NCBI RefSeq assembly: GCF_025244905.1
Contig: NZ_CP104285.1
Location: 1,116,001-1,180,000, forward strand
DNA length: 64,000 bases
Direction of reading: 5' to 3'
Source: Enterobacter mori
GTDB lineage: Bacteria > Pseudomonadota > Gammaproteobacteria > Enterobacterales > Enterobacteriaceae
The notes below the pieces were generated by a model. The model was not told the origin of the DNA. It made no database searches and worked only from the letters and a program-made list of their open reading frames with translations. A program made the position numbers and the translations under genes. Numbering within the stretch: the stretch's first letter is position 1; each line of letters starts with the position of its first letter. Positions 7,915 through 18,430 of this stretch are shown here, one piece after another.

Positions 7915-10098
7915 ATGAACAACACCACAATGAATAAAACGCTGCTGGCATTGGCCATTGGCGCGGTTACCCACTCCGCTTTTGCAGCGGACACGAAAAA
8001 AGAGGACACCATTGTTGTCCAGTCTGCGCCTTCGAGCGATTTTAAACCCGGCGGTGACCAGCTGGTACCGGCCTTCCTCGACGGGCAGGTGGCAAATGGC
8101 GGACGCATGGGGATGCTCGGTCAGCAGAACGCCATGGACGTGCCGTTCAATATCATCAGCTATACCTCGAAGCTGGTGGAAGATCAGCAGGCCAAGACCA
8201 TTGCCGATGTCGTCGCCAACGACGCAGGCGTGCAGTATGTTCAGGGTTACGGCAACAGCGCTGAAACGTTCCGTATCCGTGGCCTGAAGTTCGACGGCGA
8301 TGACATGACCTTTGGCGGCTTGTCCGGCGTGCTGCCGCGTCAGGTGGTGGATGCCCAGATGGTCGACCGCATTGAGATCTTCAAAGGGGCCAACTCGCTG
8401 ATGAACGGTGCGGCAAGCTCCGGCGTGGGCGGGATGATCAACCTTGAGCCGAAACATGCGGGCGAGACGCCGCAGGCAAAAGTGGGCGTCGACTACACCT
8501 CGGATTCCCAGATTGGCACCACGCTGGACGCGGGCCGTCGCTTTGGTGATAACGACCAGTTTGGCGCACGCGTGAACCTCGTCCATCGCGAAGGGGAAAC
8601 CGGCGTACCGAACGACCGCCGCCGCACCACTCTGCTTTCCACTGGCCTGGACTACAAAGGCGACCGCTTCCGCACCTCGCTGGACCTGGGATATCAGAAA
8701 AAAACCTTCCACGGCAGCCCTACCAGCGTCAATATTTCAGCGGTGGATTTCGTCCCTGAGCCGCCTAAAAATGACCGCAACTTCTCGCAGAAGTGGGCCT
8801 ACAGCAATATCGAAAACGAATTCGGGATGTGGCGCAGCGAGTACGACATTACCGACGGCTGGACCGCCTATACCGGTTTGGGCGCGCAGCACGCGCACGA
8901 GGAAGGGATCTACAGCGCGCCGAAGCTGGTGGACAAGAGCGGCAAGGCCACGGTCAGCCGCCTCGATACCAATCGCATCAGCGATTCCGTCAGCGGGATG
9001 GCGGGCATTCGCGGTAACTTCGACACCGGTTTTGTCTCGCACAAGGTCAACGTCGGGTATTCCGCGATGACCAAAAACGAAAAAATCGCGTGGAAAATGT
9101 CGGCGGCGGCGGATAACCCGACCACCAACATTTATCACAACACCGGCGTCGATATGCCGGACAGCACCAACTTCAACGGCATTGGCGGGAAATACAGCGA
9201 TCCGCTCACCAGCGGGCGCACCCGTACCCAGGGTTGGCTGCTGAGCGATACCCTGGGCGTGCTGGACGACAAGCTGCTGTTCACCGCCGGGGCGCGCCAT
9301 CAGAAGGTGGTCATTCGCGGCTACAACAAAATTACCGGTGCGGAAAACGCCGCGGACGGTTTCGACGGCAGCCGCTGGATGCCCACCTACGGCGTGGTCT
9401 ACAAGCCGTGGGAGGAAATTTCTCTCTACGCCAACCACACCGAAGCGCTACAGCCGGGCAACACCGCACCTAACACCGCCACCAACTACGGCCAGAGCAC
9501 CGGTATCGTGCACTCTAAGCAGAACGAAGTGGGCGTGAAGGCGGACTTTGGCCGCGTGGGCGGATCGCTTGCGCTGTTCGAAATCAAAATGCCGTCGGCA
9601 ATCCTCGACGACAGCGGCCACTACGGCCTGGACGCCGAGCAGCGTAACCGAGGCGTTGAGCTGAACGTCTTCGGCGAGCCAATGCTGGGGATGCGTCTGA
9701 ACGCCAGCGCCACCTGGCTGCAGGCCGAGATGACCAAAACCAAAAACGGCGTCAATCAGGGTAACGATGCAATCGGTATTCCGAATTTCTACGCCGTGCT
9801 GGGCGCGGAGTACGACATCAAGCCCGTTGACGGTTTGACGGCGACCGCCCGCGTGAACCACTCCGGCACGCAGTACGCTGACCTGGCAAACACCAAAAAG
9901 CTGGACAGCTACACCACGCTGGATCTGGGCATGCGCTATCGCTTCGCGGTGAACCACAATGCAAACCAGATGACCGTGCGCGCAGGCATCGACAACGTGA
10001 CCAACGAGAACTACTGGGCCAGCGTAGACGATTCCGGTACCTACATCACTCAGGGCGAACCGCGGACCTTCAAGGTTTCGGTTGGCTACGAGTTCTAA
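7915..10098 (+). CDS. TonB-dependent siderophore receptor
   Basis: 727 residues. The signal peptide ends SAFA-A near residue 24. The plug domain is at about residues 55-175, with DVPFNIISYTSKLVEDQQAK, then FRIRGLKFDG and VDRIEIFKGANSLMNG. A 22-strand barrel ends with aromatic Phe (VSVGYEF), as outer-membrane insertion requires. The plug pattern places it in the FhuA/FcuA/FoxA-type siderophore receptor family. The ligand cannot be read from sequence; hydroxamates are typical. It follows a YncE-like lipoprotein gene and a Fur-box candidate, so iron repression is likely. A Tat-exported PhoX-family gene comes next on the same strand. Confidence 0.93.
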   Translation: MNNTTMNKTLLALAIGAVTHSAFAADTKKEDTIVVQSAPSSDFKPGGDQLVPAFLDGQVANGGRMGMLGQQNAMDVPFNIISYTSKLVEDQQAKTIADVVANDAGVQYVQGYGNSAETFRIRGLKFDGDDMTFGGLSGVLPRQVVDAQMVDRIEIFKGANSLMNGAASSGVGGMINLEPKHAGETPQAKVGVDYTSDSQIGTTLDAGRRFGDNDQFGARVNLVHREGETGVPNDRRRTTLLSTGLDYKGDRFRTSLDLGYQKKTFHGSPTSVNISAVDFVPEPPKNDRNFSQKWAYSNIENEFGMWRSEYDITDGWTAYTGLGAQHAHEEGIYSAPKLVDKSGKATVSRLDTNRISDSVSGMAGIRGNFDTGFVSHKVNVGYSAMTKNEKIAWKMSAAADNPTTNIYHNTGVDMPDSTNFNGIGGKYSDPLTSGRTRTQGWLLSDTLGVLDDKLLFTAGARHQKVVIRGYNKITGAENAADGFDGSRWMPTYGVVYKPWEEISLYANHTEALQPGNTAPNTATNYGQSTGIVHSKQNEVGVKADFGRVGGSLALFEIKMPSAILDDSGHYGLDAEQRNRGVELNVFGEPMLGMRLNASATWLQAEMTKTKNGVNQGNDAIGIPNFYAVLGAEYDIKPVDGLTATARVNHSGTQYADLANTKKLDSYTTLDLGMRYRFAVNHNANQMTVRAGIDNVTNENYWASVDDSGTYITQGEPRTFKVSVGYEF

Positions 10099-10117
10099 GC
10101 GTTCCACCTCGTTATCC

Positions 10118-10133
10118 GGGGCATGGATGCCCC
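10118..10133 (+). terminator. Hairpin after the TonB receptor gene
   Basis: GGGGCAT/ATGCCCC short perfect stem 20 nt past the stop codon. There is no good T-run, so termination is uncertain. Confidence 0.4.
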
Positions 10134-10224
10134 ATCCTTCCGTTATCGTGTTATAAAATTGTAACAAAAACTTCTTACACTGGTCGCCACATTCTTACCT
10201 CTTGGCCAATGACAGGAAGCCGCT

Positions 10225-12198
10225 ATGGGCAGACCCCTCAAATCCGTTTTTAAAAAAGAACATCGCGACGATATTACTAACCGCAGCGCCAACCCGGTTT
10301 TCTCCGAGGTTGCCGAGGTGTTCCTTTCCCGCCGCCGTTTTCTGCAGATGGGCGCCGTTGCGGGGGCTGCCGTTTCATTCCCCTTTCTGATCAAACCTGA
10401 GAGTGCTATTGCCGCGGTATCGAAGCCTTCCGCGCTGGCGAAAGCGGTGTCGCTTGGGTTTAGCAGTATTCCCGTTTCCACGGAAGATACGGTAAGGGTG
10501 CCTGAAGGCTATATTGCCCGCCCGTTTTATCGCTGGGGTGACCCGACGGGAATTAAAAACAACATGCCAGCCTTTAGGCCTGACGCCAGCAACACCACGG
10601 ACGAGCAGGCGGTGCAGGCGGGCATGCACCACGACGGGATGGCGTGGTTTAGCCTGCCGCAGGGAGCGCAAAACCCGGAGCATGGCCTGCTGGCGCTGAA
10701 CCATGAATACATCGACAACGGAATGCTGTTTACGGACGGCACCGCGAACTGGAGCCTCGACAAAGCCCGCAAGGGGCAGAACGCGATGGGCGTGTCGGTG
10801 GTGGAAGTGAAAAAAACGGGCAGTGAGTGGCAGGTGGTTCGCCCGTCTTCCCTGGCCCGCCGCATTACCGTCAATACGCCGATGCACCTTACCGGCCCGG
10901 CGCGGCATCAGCCCTTAATGAAAACCGCCGCCGACCCGCAGGGGGAACGCGTGCTGGGTACCATGCAAAACTGCGCTAACGGCCATACGCCGTGGGGCAC
11001 CTATCTCACCTGCGAGGAGAACTGGTCGGATATTTTTGTCAAAAAAGCCGATCTTAACCCGCTGGAAAAACGCTACGGCATCAGCGACAGCGACGAGTCT
11101 TACCGCTGGAACGAAGTAGATGACCGGTTCAGCGTCGATAAAACCCCTAACGAACCCAACCGTTTTGGCTGGGTCGTGGAGATTGATCCCTACGACCCGA
11201 CCTCCACGCCGTGCAAACACACCGCTCTTGGCCGCTTCAAGCATGAGGGGGCGGCCGTCACGCTCGCCGCCGATAAGCGCGTGGTGGTTTATATGGGTGA
11301 CGATCAGAAGTTTGAGTACATCTACAAATTTGTCTCGGACAACAAATACGATCCTGCGAACCGTGAAGCCAATATGCAGCTGCTGACGTCCGGCACGCTG
11401 TACGTCGCCAGGTTCAACGAGGAGGGGAGCGGCGACTGGCTGCCGCTGATCTTCGGGCAAAATGGCCTGGATAAAAGCAACGGCTTTGAAAGCCAGGGCG
11501 ATCTGCTGATTAAAACCCGCCTGGCGGCCGATGTGGTGGGGGCGACGAAAATGGATCGCCCCGAGTGGATAGCCGTCGATCCGCACGCCAGCGGCAGCGT
11601 CTACTGTACGCTCACCAACAACAGCGATCGCGGCAAGGAGGGCAAGGCGCCGGTCGATGCCGCCAACCCGCGCGCCAACAACGTGTTTGGTCATATTATG
11701 CACTGGCATGAAGACGGGGCCGATCCTGCCGCCGCACGCTTTAAGTGGGATATTCTGGTCATGGCCGGGCGCACCGACGGCGACGATCCTAAGGCCAAAG
11801 GCTCCATGCTGGGCGCGGAATTCGGCAGCCCGGATGGCCTGTCGTTCGATCACCAGGGCGTCCTGTGGATCCAAACCGACGTCTCTTCCAGCACCATTAA
11901 TAAGAAAGCGTACGAGGGGATGGGCAATAACCAGATGGTGGCTACCATTCCGGGCACCAATGAATACCGCCGTTTCCTGACCGGACCGCGCGGCTGCGAA
12001 ATCACCGGCATTGCGTTTACGCCGGACAACCGAACGCTGTTCATTAACATCCAGCATCCGGGGGAGGGCGGGGATGATATTACCGATCCGGCCAATCCGC
12101 GCGCTGTCTCCAACTGGCCAGACGCCAGCCCGAACGGGCGTCCACGATCGTCAACGGTGGTGATCGTCAAAGCGGACGGTGGGATCATCGGGTCGTGA
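10225..12198 (+). CDS. PhoX-family (DUF839) Tat-exported phosphatase
   Basis: 657 residues with a twin-arginine signal SRRRFLQMG at residues 35-43 and a hydrophobic stretch to about 65, so it is exported folded to the periplasm. The body has PhoX-family landmarks: HHDGMAWFSLP, ALNHEYIDNG, NCANGHTPWGTYLTCEENW, FGWVVEIDPYDP and KHTALGRFKHEGA. PhoX enzymes are Ca/Fe-dependent alkaline phosphatases, and the Glu/Asp-rich motifs CEENW and NHE are probable metal ligands. The 36-residue cytoplasmic lead before the Tat motif is normal in the family. A hairpin follows the stop. Whether it serves phosphate supply or something linked to the upstream receptor is unknown; I see no convincing Pho box. Confidence 0.93.
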   Translation: MGRPLKSVFKKEHRDDITNRSANPVFSEVAEVFLSRRRFLQMGAVAGAAVSFPFLIKPESAIAAVSKPSALAKAVSLGFSSIPVSTEDTVRVPEGYIARPFYRWGDPTGIKNNMPAFRPDASNTTDEQAVQAGMHHDGMAWFSLPQGAQNPEHGLLALNHEYIDNGMLFTDGTANWSLDKARKGQNAMGVSVVEVKKTGSEWQVVRPSSLARRITVNTPMHLTGPARHQPLMKTAADPQGERVLGTMQNCANGHTPWGTYLTCEENWSDIFVKKADLNPLEKRYGISDSDESYRWNEVDDRFSVDKTPNEPNRFGWVVEIDPYDPTSTPCKHTALGRFKHEGAAVTLAADKRVVVYMGDDQKFEYIYKFVSDNKYDPANREANMQLLTSGTLYVARFNEEGSGDWLPLIFGQNGLDKSNGFESQGDLLIKTRLAADVVGATKMDRPEWIAVDPHASGSVYCTLTNNSDRGKEGKAPVDAANPRANNVFGHIMHWHEDGADPAAARFKWDILVMAGRTDGDDPKAKGSMLGAEFGSPDGLSFDHQGVLWIQTDVSSSTINKKAYEGMGNNQMVATIPGTNEYRRFLTGPRGCEITGIAFTPDNRTLFINIQHPGEGGDDITDPANPRAVSNWPDASPNGRPRSSTVVIVKADGGIIGS

Positions 12199-12207
12199 CC
12201 TTTCTCT

Positions 12208-12231
12208 GCCGGGTGCATGCAGTGGCCCGGC
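12208..12231 (+). terminator. Hairpin after the PhoX-family gene
   Basis: GCCGGG/CCCGGC arms around a 12-nt loop, 9 nt past the stop codon. There is no T-run, so this is weak evidence. Confidence 0.35.
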
Positions 12232-12300
12232 GTTAAACTTGCTACCTCCAGCATGAAGTGTTAAAACGTGCCCCTTCTAAAAAAGAGACAGGGGTAGGGC

Positions 12301-13689
12301 GTGAAAGACGCGTCATCCGCTTCAGGCCATGGTCGCGCTGAAGCTTCGTCGGATCAGAATCCGACGCTGCAACGTGGTTTGCAAAATCGACATATTCAGT
12401 TAATTGCCCTTGGCGGCGCAATCGGTACCGGACTTTTTCTCGGCATCGGCCCCGCCATTCAGATGGCTGGCCCGGCGGTTCTGCTGGGTTACGCTATCGC
12501 CGGGATTATCGCCTTCCTGATCATGCGCCAGCTTGGCGAGATGGTCGTTGAAGAGCCGGTTTCAGGCTCCTTCGCGCACTTTGCTTATAAATACTGGGGC
12601 CCGTTTGCAGGCTTCCTGTCCGGCTGGAACTACTGGGTGATGTTTGTGCTGGTCGGGATGGCGGAGCTGACTGCCGCGGGCATCTACATGCAGTACTGGC
12701 TGCCCGACGTGCCGACGTGGATCTGGGCAGCGGCCTTCTTCATCATTATCAACGCCGTTAACCTCGTCAACGTGCGCCTGTATGGCGAAACCGAGTTCTG
12801 GTTTGCGCTGATCAAGGTGTTGGCGATTATCGGCATGATCGGTTTTGGCCTGTGGCTGCTGTTCTCAGGTCACGGCGGCGAGCGGGCATCGATCGACAAC
12901 CTGTGGCAGCACGGCGGCTTTCTGGCGACCGGCTGGAAAGGGCTGATCCTCTCGCTGGCGGTGATCATGTTCTCCTTCGGCGGGCTGGAGCTGATTGGTA
13001 TCACCGCTGCTGAAGCGCGCGACCCGCAAAAAAGCATCCCGAAAGCGGTCAACCAGGTGGTGTACCGTATTCTCCTGTTCTATATCGGTTCGCTGGTGGT
13101 GCTGCTGGCGCTCTATCCGTGGGTGGAGGTGAAATCCGATAGCAGTCCGTTCGTGATGATTTTCCACGATCTGAACAGCAACGTGGTGGCCTCGGCGCTG
13201 AACTTCGTCATCCTCGTAGCGTCGCTGTCGGTCTATAACAGCGGGGTTTACTCCAACAGCCGTATGCTGTTTGGCCTCTCGGTGCAGGGCAACGCGCCGA
13301 AATTCCTCACCCGCGTCAGCCGTCGCGGCGTGCCGGTCAACTCGCTGTTCCTTTCCGGCGCGATCACCTCTCTGGTGGTGCTGATCAACTATCTGCTGCC
13401 GAAACAGGCTTTTGGCCTGCTGATGGCGCTGGTGGTTGCGACGCTGCTGCTGAACTGGATCATGATCTGCCTGGCGCACCTGCGCTTTCGCGCGGCGATG
13501 CGCCGCAAGGGGCGCGAGACGCAGTTTAAAGCGCTGCTCTACCCGGCGGGGAACTACATCTGTATCGCGTTCCTGGGGCTGATTCTGGTGCTGATGTGCA
13601 CCATGGATGAGATGCGTCTTTCCGCGATGCTGCTGCCGGTGTGGGTGGTGTTCCTGTTTGTTGCTTTTAAGCTTTCACGCAAAAAGTAG
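12301..13689 (+). CDS. pheP: Phenylalanine-specific permease PheP
   Basis: 462 residues of a 12-TM amino-acid/polyamine/organocation (APC) transporter, almost colinear with E. coli PheP (458). The family TM1 signature GGAIGTGLFLGIGPAIQMAGP, then PVSGSFAHFAYKYWGPFAGF and GLELIGITAAEARDP, are present. It imports phenylalanine by proton symport across the inner membrane. The start is GTG 12301, preceded by the purine-rich AGGGGTAGGG. The N-terminal cytoplasmic tail is slightly longer than in E. coli. In E. coli the next gene is ybdG, convergent; here four sugar-type genes are inserted between them. Confidence 0.97.
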   Translation: MKDASSASGHGRAEASSDQNPTLQRGLQNRHIQLIALGGAIGTGLFLGIGPAIQMAGPAVLLGYAIAGIIAFLIMRQLGEMVVEEPVSGSFAHFAYKYWGPFAGFLSGWNYWVMFVLVGMAELTAAGIYMQYWLPDVPTWIWAAAFFIIINAVNLVNVRLYGETEFWFALIKVLAIIGMIGFGLWLLFSGHGGERASIDNLWQHGGFLATGWKGLILSLAVIMFSFGGLELIGITAAEARDPQKSIPKAVNQVVYRILLFYIGSLVVLLALYPWVEVKSDSSPFVMIFHDLNSNVVASALNFVILVASLSVYNSGVYSNSRMLFGLSVQGNAPKFLTRVSRRGVPVNSLFLSGAITSLVVLINYLLPKQAFGLLMALVVATLLLNWIMICLAHLRFRAAMRRKGRETQFKALLYPAGNYICIAFLGLILVLMCTMDEMRLSAMLLPVWVVFLFVAFKLSRKK

Positions 13690-13698
13690 CGCGGTTTT

Positions 13699-13733
13699 CT
13701 CTCTCTCCCTGTGGGAGAGGGCCGGGGTGAGGG
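13699..13733. repeat. CTCTCCC/GGGAGAG palindromic intergenic repeat (short copy)
   Basis: A shorter copy of the palindromic repeat seen at 26335 and 33711, with the CTCTCC...GGGAGAGGGCCGGGGTGAGGG pattern broken around a TGT loop. Located just after pheP. Confidence 0.7.
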
Positions 13734-13756
13734 CACCAGACCGCACGCGCCTTTAC

Positions 13757-13842
13757 GCCCGGTGGCGCTGCGCTTACCGGGCCTGCATGTTCGGGGCTGT
13801 TATTATTTAGTAGGCCGGGTAAGGCGCAGCCGTCACCCGGCA
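13757..13842. repeat. BIME: two inverted REP elements
   Basis: REP-like unit GCCCGGTGGCGCTGCGCTTA... (13757-13786) and its inverted partner GGCCGGGTAAGGCGCAGCCG... (13811-13842) in the pheP downstream region. Confidence 0.8.
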
Positions 13843-13907
13843 CCTCCCCTTCACCTTTATCGTGACCCCCCTCCCAAATCTGTTTCGATCCACAGGATCT
13901 TTAATTT

Positions 13908-13919
13908 GTAATCGATTAC
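13908..13919. promoter_or_regulatory. LacI-family operator O1
   Basis: Perfect palindrome GTAATCGATTAC within TTTGTAATCGATTACTTTT. An identical copy lies 31 bp downstream. The central CG and 12-bp symmetry are typical of GalR/LacI-family operators. The likely ligand protein is the LacI regulator at 17459. Confidence 0.85.
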
Positions 13920-13938
13920 TTTTCACTTGAACTATTTT

Positions 13939-13950
13939 GTAATCGATTAC
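13939..13950. promoter_or_regulatory. LacI-family operator O2
   Basis: Second exact copy of GTAATCGATTAC with the same flanks (TTTT before, TTTTA after), 22 bp before the transporter ATG. The 31-bp spacing is about three helical turns, so repressor dimers would sit on the same DNA face. Confidence 0.85.
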
Positions 13951-13971
13951 TTTTACCGGGTGAGGCTTATC

Positions 13972-15207
<1,236 letters not shown>

Positions 15208-15222
15208 CGTTCAGGAGGTGGT

Positions 15223-16248
15223 ATGAGGACGATGAAAGGACCCGGCATTTTTCTGTCGCAGTTTATTGGCGGGGAAGCGCCGTTTAACTCGCTCGACGGG
15301 CTGGCAGGGTGGGCAGCCGGGAAGGGTTATAAAGCGGTGCAGATCCCCTGCAATCATCCGCACATTTTTGATGTCGAAAAAGCGGCAGAGAGCCAGGCCT
15401 ACTGCGATGACATTACCGGCAAGCTGGCCGCGCACGGGCTGGTCATCAGCGAGCTGTCGACCCATCTGGAGGGGCAGCTTGTTGCGGTAAACGAGGTCTA
15501 CAGCGACGCGTTTGACCACTTCGCCCCCGCCGCCGTGCGCGGTAACGATGTGGCGCGTCAGGCGTGGGCAACGGAGAAGCTGAAGCAGGCGGCGGTCGCC
15601 TCGGCCAGATTAGGCCTGAAAGCGCACGCCACCTTCTCCGGCTCGCTGGCATGGCCGTTTTTCTATCCGTGGCCGCCGCACAACGAGCAGCGTTTTCAGG
15701 ATGCGTTCGAGGCGTTGGCGAACCGCTGGCGGCCAATTCTGGATGCCTTTGACGAGCAGGGCGTGGACGTCTGCTTTGAGCTGCATCCGGGGGAAGATCT
15801 GCACGACGGCGTGACCTTCGAGCGTTTTCTGGCGCTGGTGGATAATCACCCGCGCTGCAACATTCTCTACGATCCTAGCCATATGCTGCTGCAGCAGATG
15901 GACTACCTGACTTTTATCGACATCTACCACGCGCGCATCAAGGCGTTTCACGTGAAGGATGCCGAGTTCCGCCCCAGCGGGCGCAGCGGCGTCTACGGCG
16001 GCTACCAGCCGTGGATAAACCGCGCCGGACGCTTTCGCTCACCGGGCGACGGGCAGATCGACTTCAACGGCATTTTCAGCAAGCTGACCCAGTATGACTA
16101 TGACGGCTGGGCGGTGCTGGAGTGGGAGTGCTGCCTGAAGGACGGCGAAACCGGCGCGAGGGAAGGCGGCGAGTTTATCCGCCGCCATATCATCCCGGTC
16201 TCCGGGCGCGCGTTTGATGATTTCGCCGCAGGAGGAAAGCATGATTAA
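15223..16248 (+). CDS. Sugar phosphate isomerase/epimerase (AP-endonuclease 2 TIM barrel)
   Basis: 341 residues; AGGAGG sits 5 nt before ATG 15223. TIM-barrel fold of the xylose-isomerase-like family with metal ligands visible in CFELHPGE, NILYDPSHM, IKAFHVKDAEF and WAVLEWEC (Glu, Asp, His, Glu). Enzymes of this family isomerise or epimerise sugars and keto-sugars. Pairing with a Gfo/Idh dehydrogenase recalls E. coli ycjR-ycjS, where a 3-dehydro-glycoside is epimerised after oxidation. A similar pathway is inferred, not shown. The stop overlaps the next start by 8 nt, implying translational coupling. Confidence 0.88.
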   Translation: MRTMKGPGIFLSQFIGGEAPFNSLDGLAGWAAGKGYKAVQIPCNHPHIFDVEKAAESQAYCDDITGKLAAHGLVISELSTHLEGQLVAVNEVYSDAFDHFAPAAVRGNDVARQAWATEKLKQAAVASARLGLKAHATFSGSLAWPFFYPWPPHNEQRFQDAFEALANRWRPILDAFDEQGVDVCFELHPGEDLHDGVTFERFLALVDNHPRCNILYDPSHMLLQQMDYLTFIDIYHARIKAFHVKDAEFRPSGRSGVYGGYQPWINRAGRFRSPGDGQIDFNGIFSKLTQYDYDGWAVLEWECCLKDGETGAREGGEFIRRHIIPVSGRAFDDFAAGGKHD

Positions 16249-17383
16249 CGTCGGGATTATTGGCAGCGGCTTTATCGGCCCGGCGCATATCGAGGCGCTC
16301 AGGCGCCTCGGGTTTGTGCAGGTGGTTGCTCTGTGCGACGGAACCCTTACGCAAGCGCAGGAAAAGGCGCGTGCCTTGAATGTGCCGCATGCCTACGGCA
16401 GCGTTGAGGAACTGCTCGCGCACCCCGAGCTGCACGTGGTGCACAACTGCACGCCGAACCATCTGCATGCGGAGATTAACCGCAAGATCCTGCGCGCGGG
16501 CAAGCACGTGTTTTCTGAAAAACCGTTGTGCATGACCCCGGACGAGGCGCGCGAGCTGGTGGCGCTGGCGGAGCAGGCGGGCGTGGTGCACGGCGTAAGT
16601 TTTGTCTATCGCCAGTTTGCGATGGTACGTCAGGCGGCGAGCATGATGCGCGCGGGCGCTCTCGGACGGCTGTTCGCCTCTCACGGCAGCTACCTGCAGG
16701 ACTGGATGCTGCTGGAAACCGACTACAACTGGCGGGTGGACGCCGCGCTCGGCGGCGCATCGCGCGCGGTGGCGGACATTGGCTCCCACTGGTGCGACAC
16801 GGTGCAGTTCGTCACCGGGCGACGCATTACCGAGGTGATGGCCGATCTCGCCATCGTCTGGCCGACGCGCAGGGCGAACGTGGCGGGCAGTCAGACCTTC
16901 ACCCACGACGAACATGCGCAGTATGAAGACAAGCCGGTCACCACCGAAGACTTCGGCTCGGTGCTGTTCCGCTTCGACGACGGCAGCAAGGGCAGCTTTA
17001 GCGTTTCTCAGGTGAGCGCGGGGCGTAAAAATCGCCTGACGTTTGAGATCAACGGCAGCGAGCGGTCGGTGGCATGGGATCAAGAGGTGCCGCAGCAGCT
17101 GTGGGTCGGTCATCGCGCGCAGGCTAACCAGACGCTCACCGACGATCCGGGTCTGATGAGCCCTGACGTGGCCGACAGCGCCCACTTCCCCGGCGGACAT
17201 ATCGAAGGCTGGCCGGACGCCTTCAAAAATATGATGATGCAGTTTTACCGCGCCGTGGAGGCGGGCGCGATGCCGGAAACGCCACAGTTTGCGACCTTCC
17301 ATGACGGCGCAAACGTGATGCATATCATTGATGCGATAGTGAAAAGCCATCAGCAGCAGCGCTGGGTACGCGTGGCGCAATGA
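16241..17383 (+). CDS. Gfo/Idh/MocA-family NAD(P)-dependent dehydrogenase
   Basis: 380 residues from ATG 16241, preceded by GCAGGAGGAAAGC. N-terminal Rossmann fold with GIIGSGFIGPAHIEAL and, further on, the family EKP motif in VFSEKPLCMTPDEA. The C-terminal domain contains GGASRAVADIGSHWCDTVQF, where the Asp-x-x-x-His pair gives the usual catalytic His. Such enzymes oxidise sugars or cyclitols at a ring hydroxyl using NAD(P). Third gene of the operon, ending in a strong terminator. The substrate is unknown. Confidence 0.9.
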   Translation: MINVGIIGSGFIGPAHIEALRRLGFVQVVALCDGTLTQAQEKARALNVPHAYGSVEELLAHPELHVVHNCTPNHLHAEINRKILRAGKHVFSEKPLCMTPDEARELVALAEQAGVVHGVSFVYRQFAMVRQAASMMRAGALGRLFASHGSYLQDWMLLETDYNWRVDAALGGASRAVADIGSHWCDTVQFVTGRRITEVMADLAIVWPTRRANVAGSQTFTHDEHAQYEDKPVTTEDFGSVLFRFDDGSKGSFSVSQVSAGRKNRLTFEINGSERSVAWDQEVPQQLWVGHRAQANQTLTDDPGLMSPDVADSAHFPGGHIEGWPDAFKNMMMQFYRAVEAGAMPETPQFATFHDGANVMHIIDAIVKSHQQQRWVRVAQ

Positions 17384-17386
17384 CGC

Positions 17387-17415
17387 GTTGCCCGGTTCGC
17401 CGGGCAACCGTTTTA
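17387..17415 (+). terminator. Rho-independent terminator of the sugar operon
   Basis: GTTGCCCGG-TTCG-CCGGGCAAC, a perfect 9-bp stem with a UUCG tetraloop followed by CGTTTTA, immediately after the dehydrogenase stop. It separates the operon from its LacI regulator. Confidence 0.85.
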
Positions 17416-17458
17416 TGGTAGCCTGCACAAAACGCTAACCGCAGGATGTATCGTCGCT

Positions 17459-18430
17459 ATGTCAATTCAGAAAATCGCTCAGCTGGCCGGAGTCTCCGTG
17501 GCGACGGTCTCCCGCGTGCTCAACAACAGCGACACCGTGAAGGCGAAAAACCGCGAGCGCGTCCTGCAGGCGATCCAGGAGAGCAACTACCAGCCGAACC
17601 TGCTTGCGCGCCAGCTGCGCACCGCCCGCAGCTATATGATCCTGGTGATGGTTTCAAACATTGCCAACCCGTTCTGCGCCGAGGTGGTGAAGGGCATTGA
17701 AGAAGAGGCCGAGAAAAACGGCTACCGCATTCTGCTGTGCAATTCCGGCTCGGATATCGAACGTTCCCGCTCGGGCTTAAGCCTGCTCTCCGGCAAAATT
17801 GTCGACGGTATTATCACCATGGACGCCTTCTCGAAGCTGCCGGAACTTGCCGCGCTGATTGGTGCCGCACCGTGGGTGCAGTGCGCCGAATATGCCGATG
17901 CGGGCGCGGTTTCCTGCGTGGGAATTAACGATGTTGATGCCTCCCAGCATGCCGTCAGCCAGCTTGCCGGGAGCGGGCGCACGCGTATCGCGATGATCAA
18001 TCACGACCTCAGCTATAAATATGCCCGCCTGCGCGAGCGTGGCTATAAAAGCGTGATCCACCTGAAGGATCTGGACTATCAGGCGGTGGAATACGCCAGC
18101 GATCTCAGCTCTCACGCCGGGATGGCCGCGATGCAAAATCTGCTGAAGGAAAATCCGCCGGACGCGGTGTTTGCGGTATCGGATACCCTGGCCGCAGGCG
18201 CGCTGCGCGCGATTCAGCAGGTGGGGCTGCGGGTGCCGGAGGATATCGCGGTAGTGGGCTTTGACGGTACCGAGCTGGCGGACATGATTTCACTCACTAC
18301 CATCGAACAGCCGTCGCGGGATATCGGGCGCAAGGCGGTCGAGCTGTTACTGAACAAAATCGACAACCCGGATGCGCCCACGGAAAGGGTGATGATGGAC
18401 TGGCGCTTTATTTCCCGCGCCAGTACCTGA
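17459..18430 (+). CDS. LacI-family transcriptional repressor
   Basis: 323 residues. The N-terminal HTH and hinge read IQKIAQLAGVSVATVSRVLN, then RERVLQAIQESNYQPNLLARQLRT. A periplasmic-binding-protein-like effector domain follows, with VMVSNIANPFCAEVVKGIEEEAEKNGY and VVGFDGTELADMISLTTIEQP. It is the natural ligand of the two GTAATCGATTAC operators in front of the transporter gene, and would release them when the imported sugar or a metabolite binds. It has its own promoter region after the operon terminator. The stop codon abuts the stop of convergent ybdG with no terminator between. Confidence 0.93.
   Translation: MSIQKIAQLAGVSVATVSRVLNNSDTVKAKNRERVLQAIQESNYQPNLLARQLRTARSYMILVMVSNIANPFCAEVVKGIEEEAEKNGYRILLCNSGSDIERSRSGLSLLSGKIVDGIITMDAFSKLPELAALIGAAPWVQCAEYADAGAVSCVGINDVDASQHAVSQLAGSGRTRIAMINHDLSYKYARLRERGYKSVIHLKDLDYQAVEYASDLSSHAGMAAMQNLLKENPPDAVFAVSDTLAAGALRAIQQVGLRVPEDIAVVGFDGTELADMISLTTIEQPSRDIGRKAVELLLNKIDNPDAPTERVMMDWRFISRAST

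Noticed and set aside
10140..10224. Pho box upstream of the PhoX-family gene
   Set aside because: TTGTAACAAAAACTTCTTAC matches only one half site; the second direct repeat of the Pho consensus is absent.
16190..17428. Open frame of 412 codons antisense to the Gfo/Idh dehydrogenase gene
   Set aside because: Fully antisense to a well-supported enzyme gene; His/Arg/Ala-rich shadow composition.
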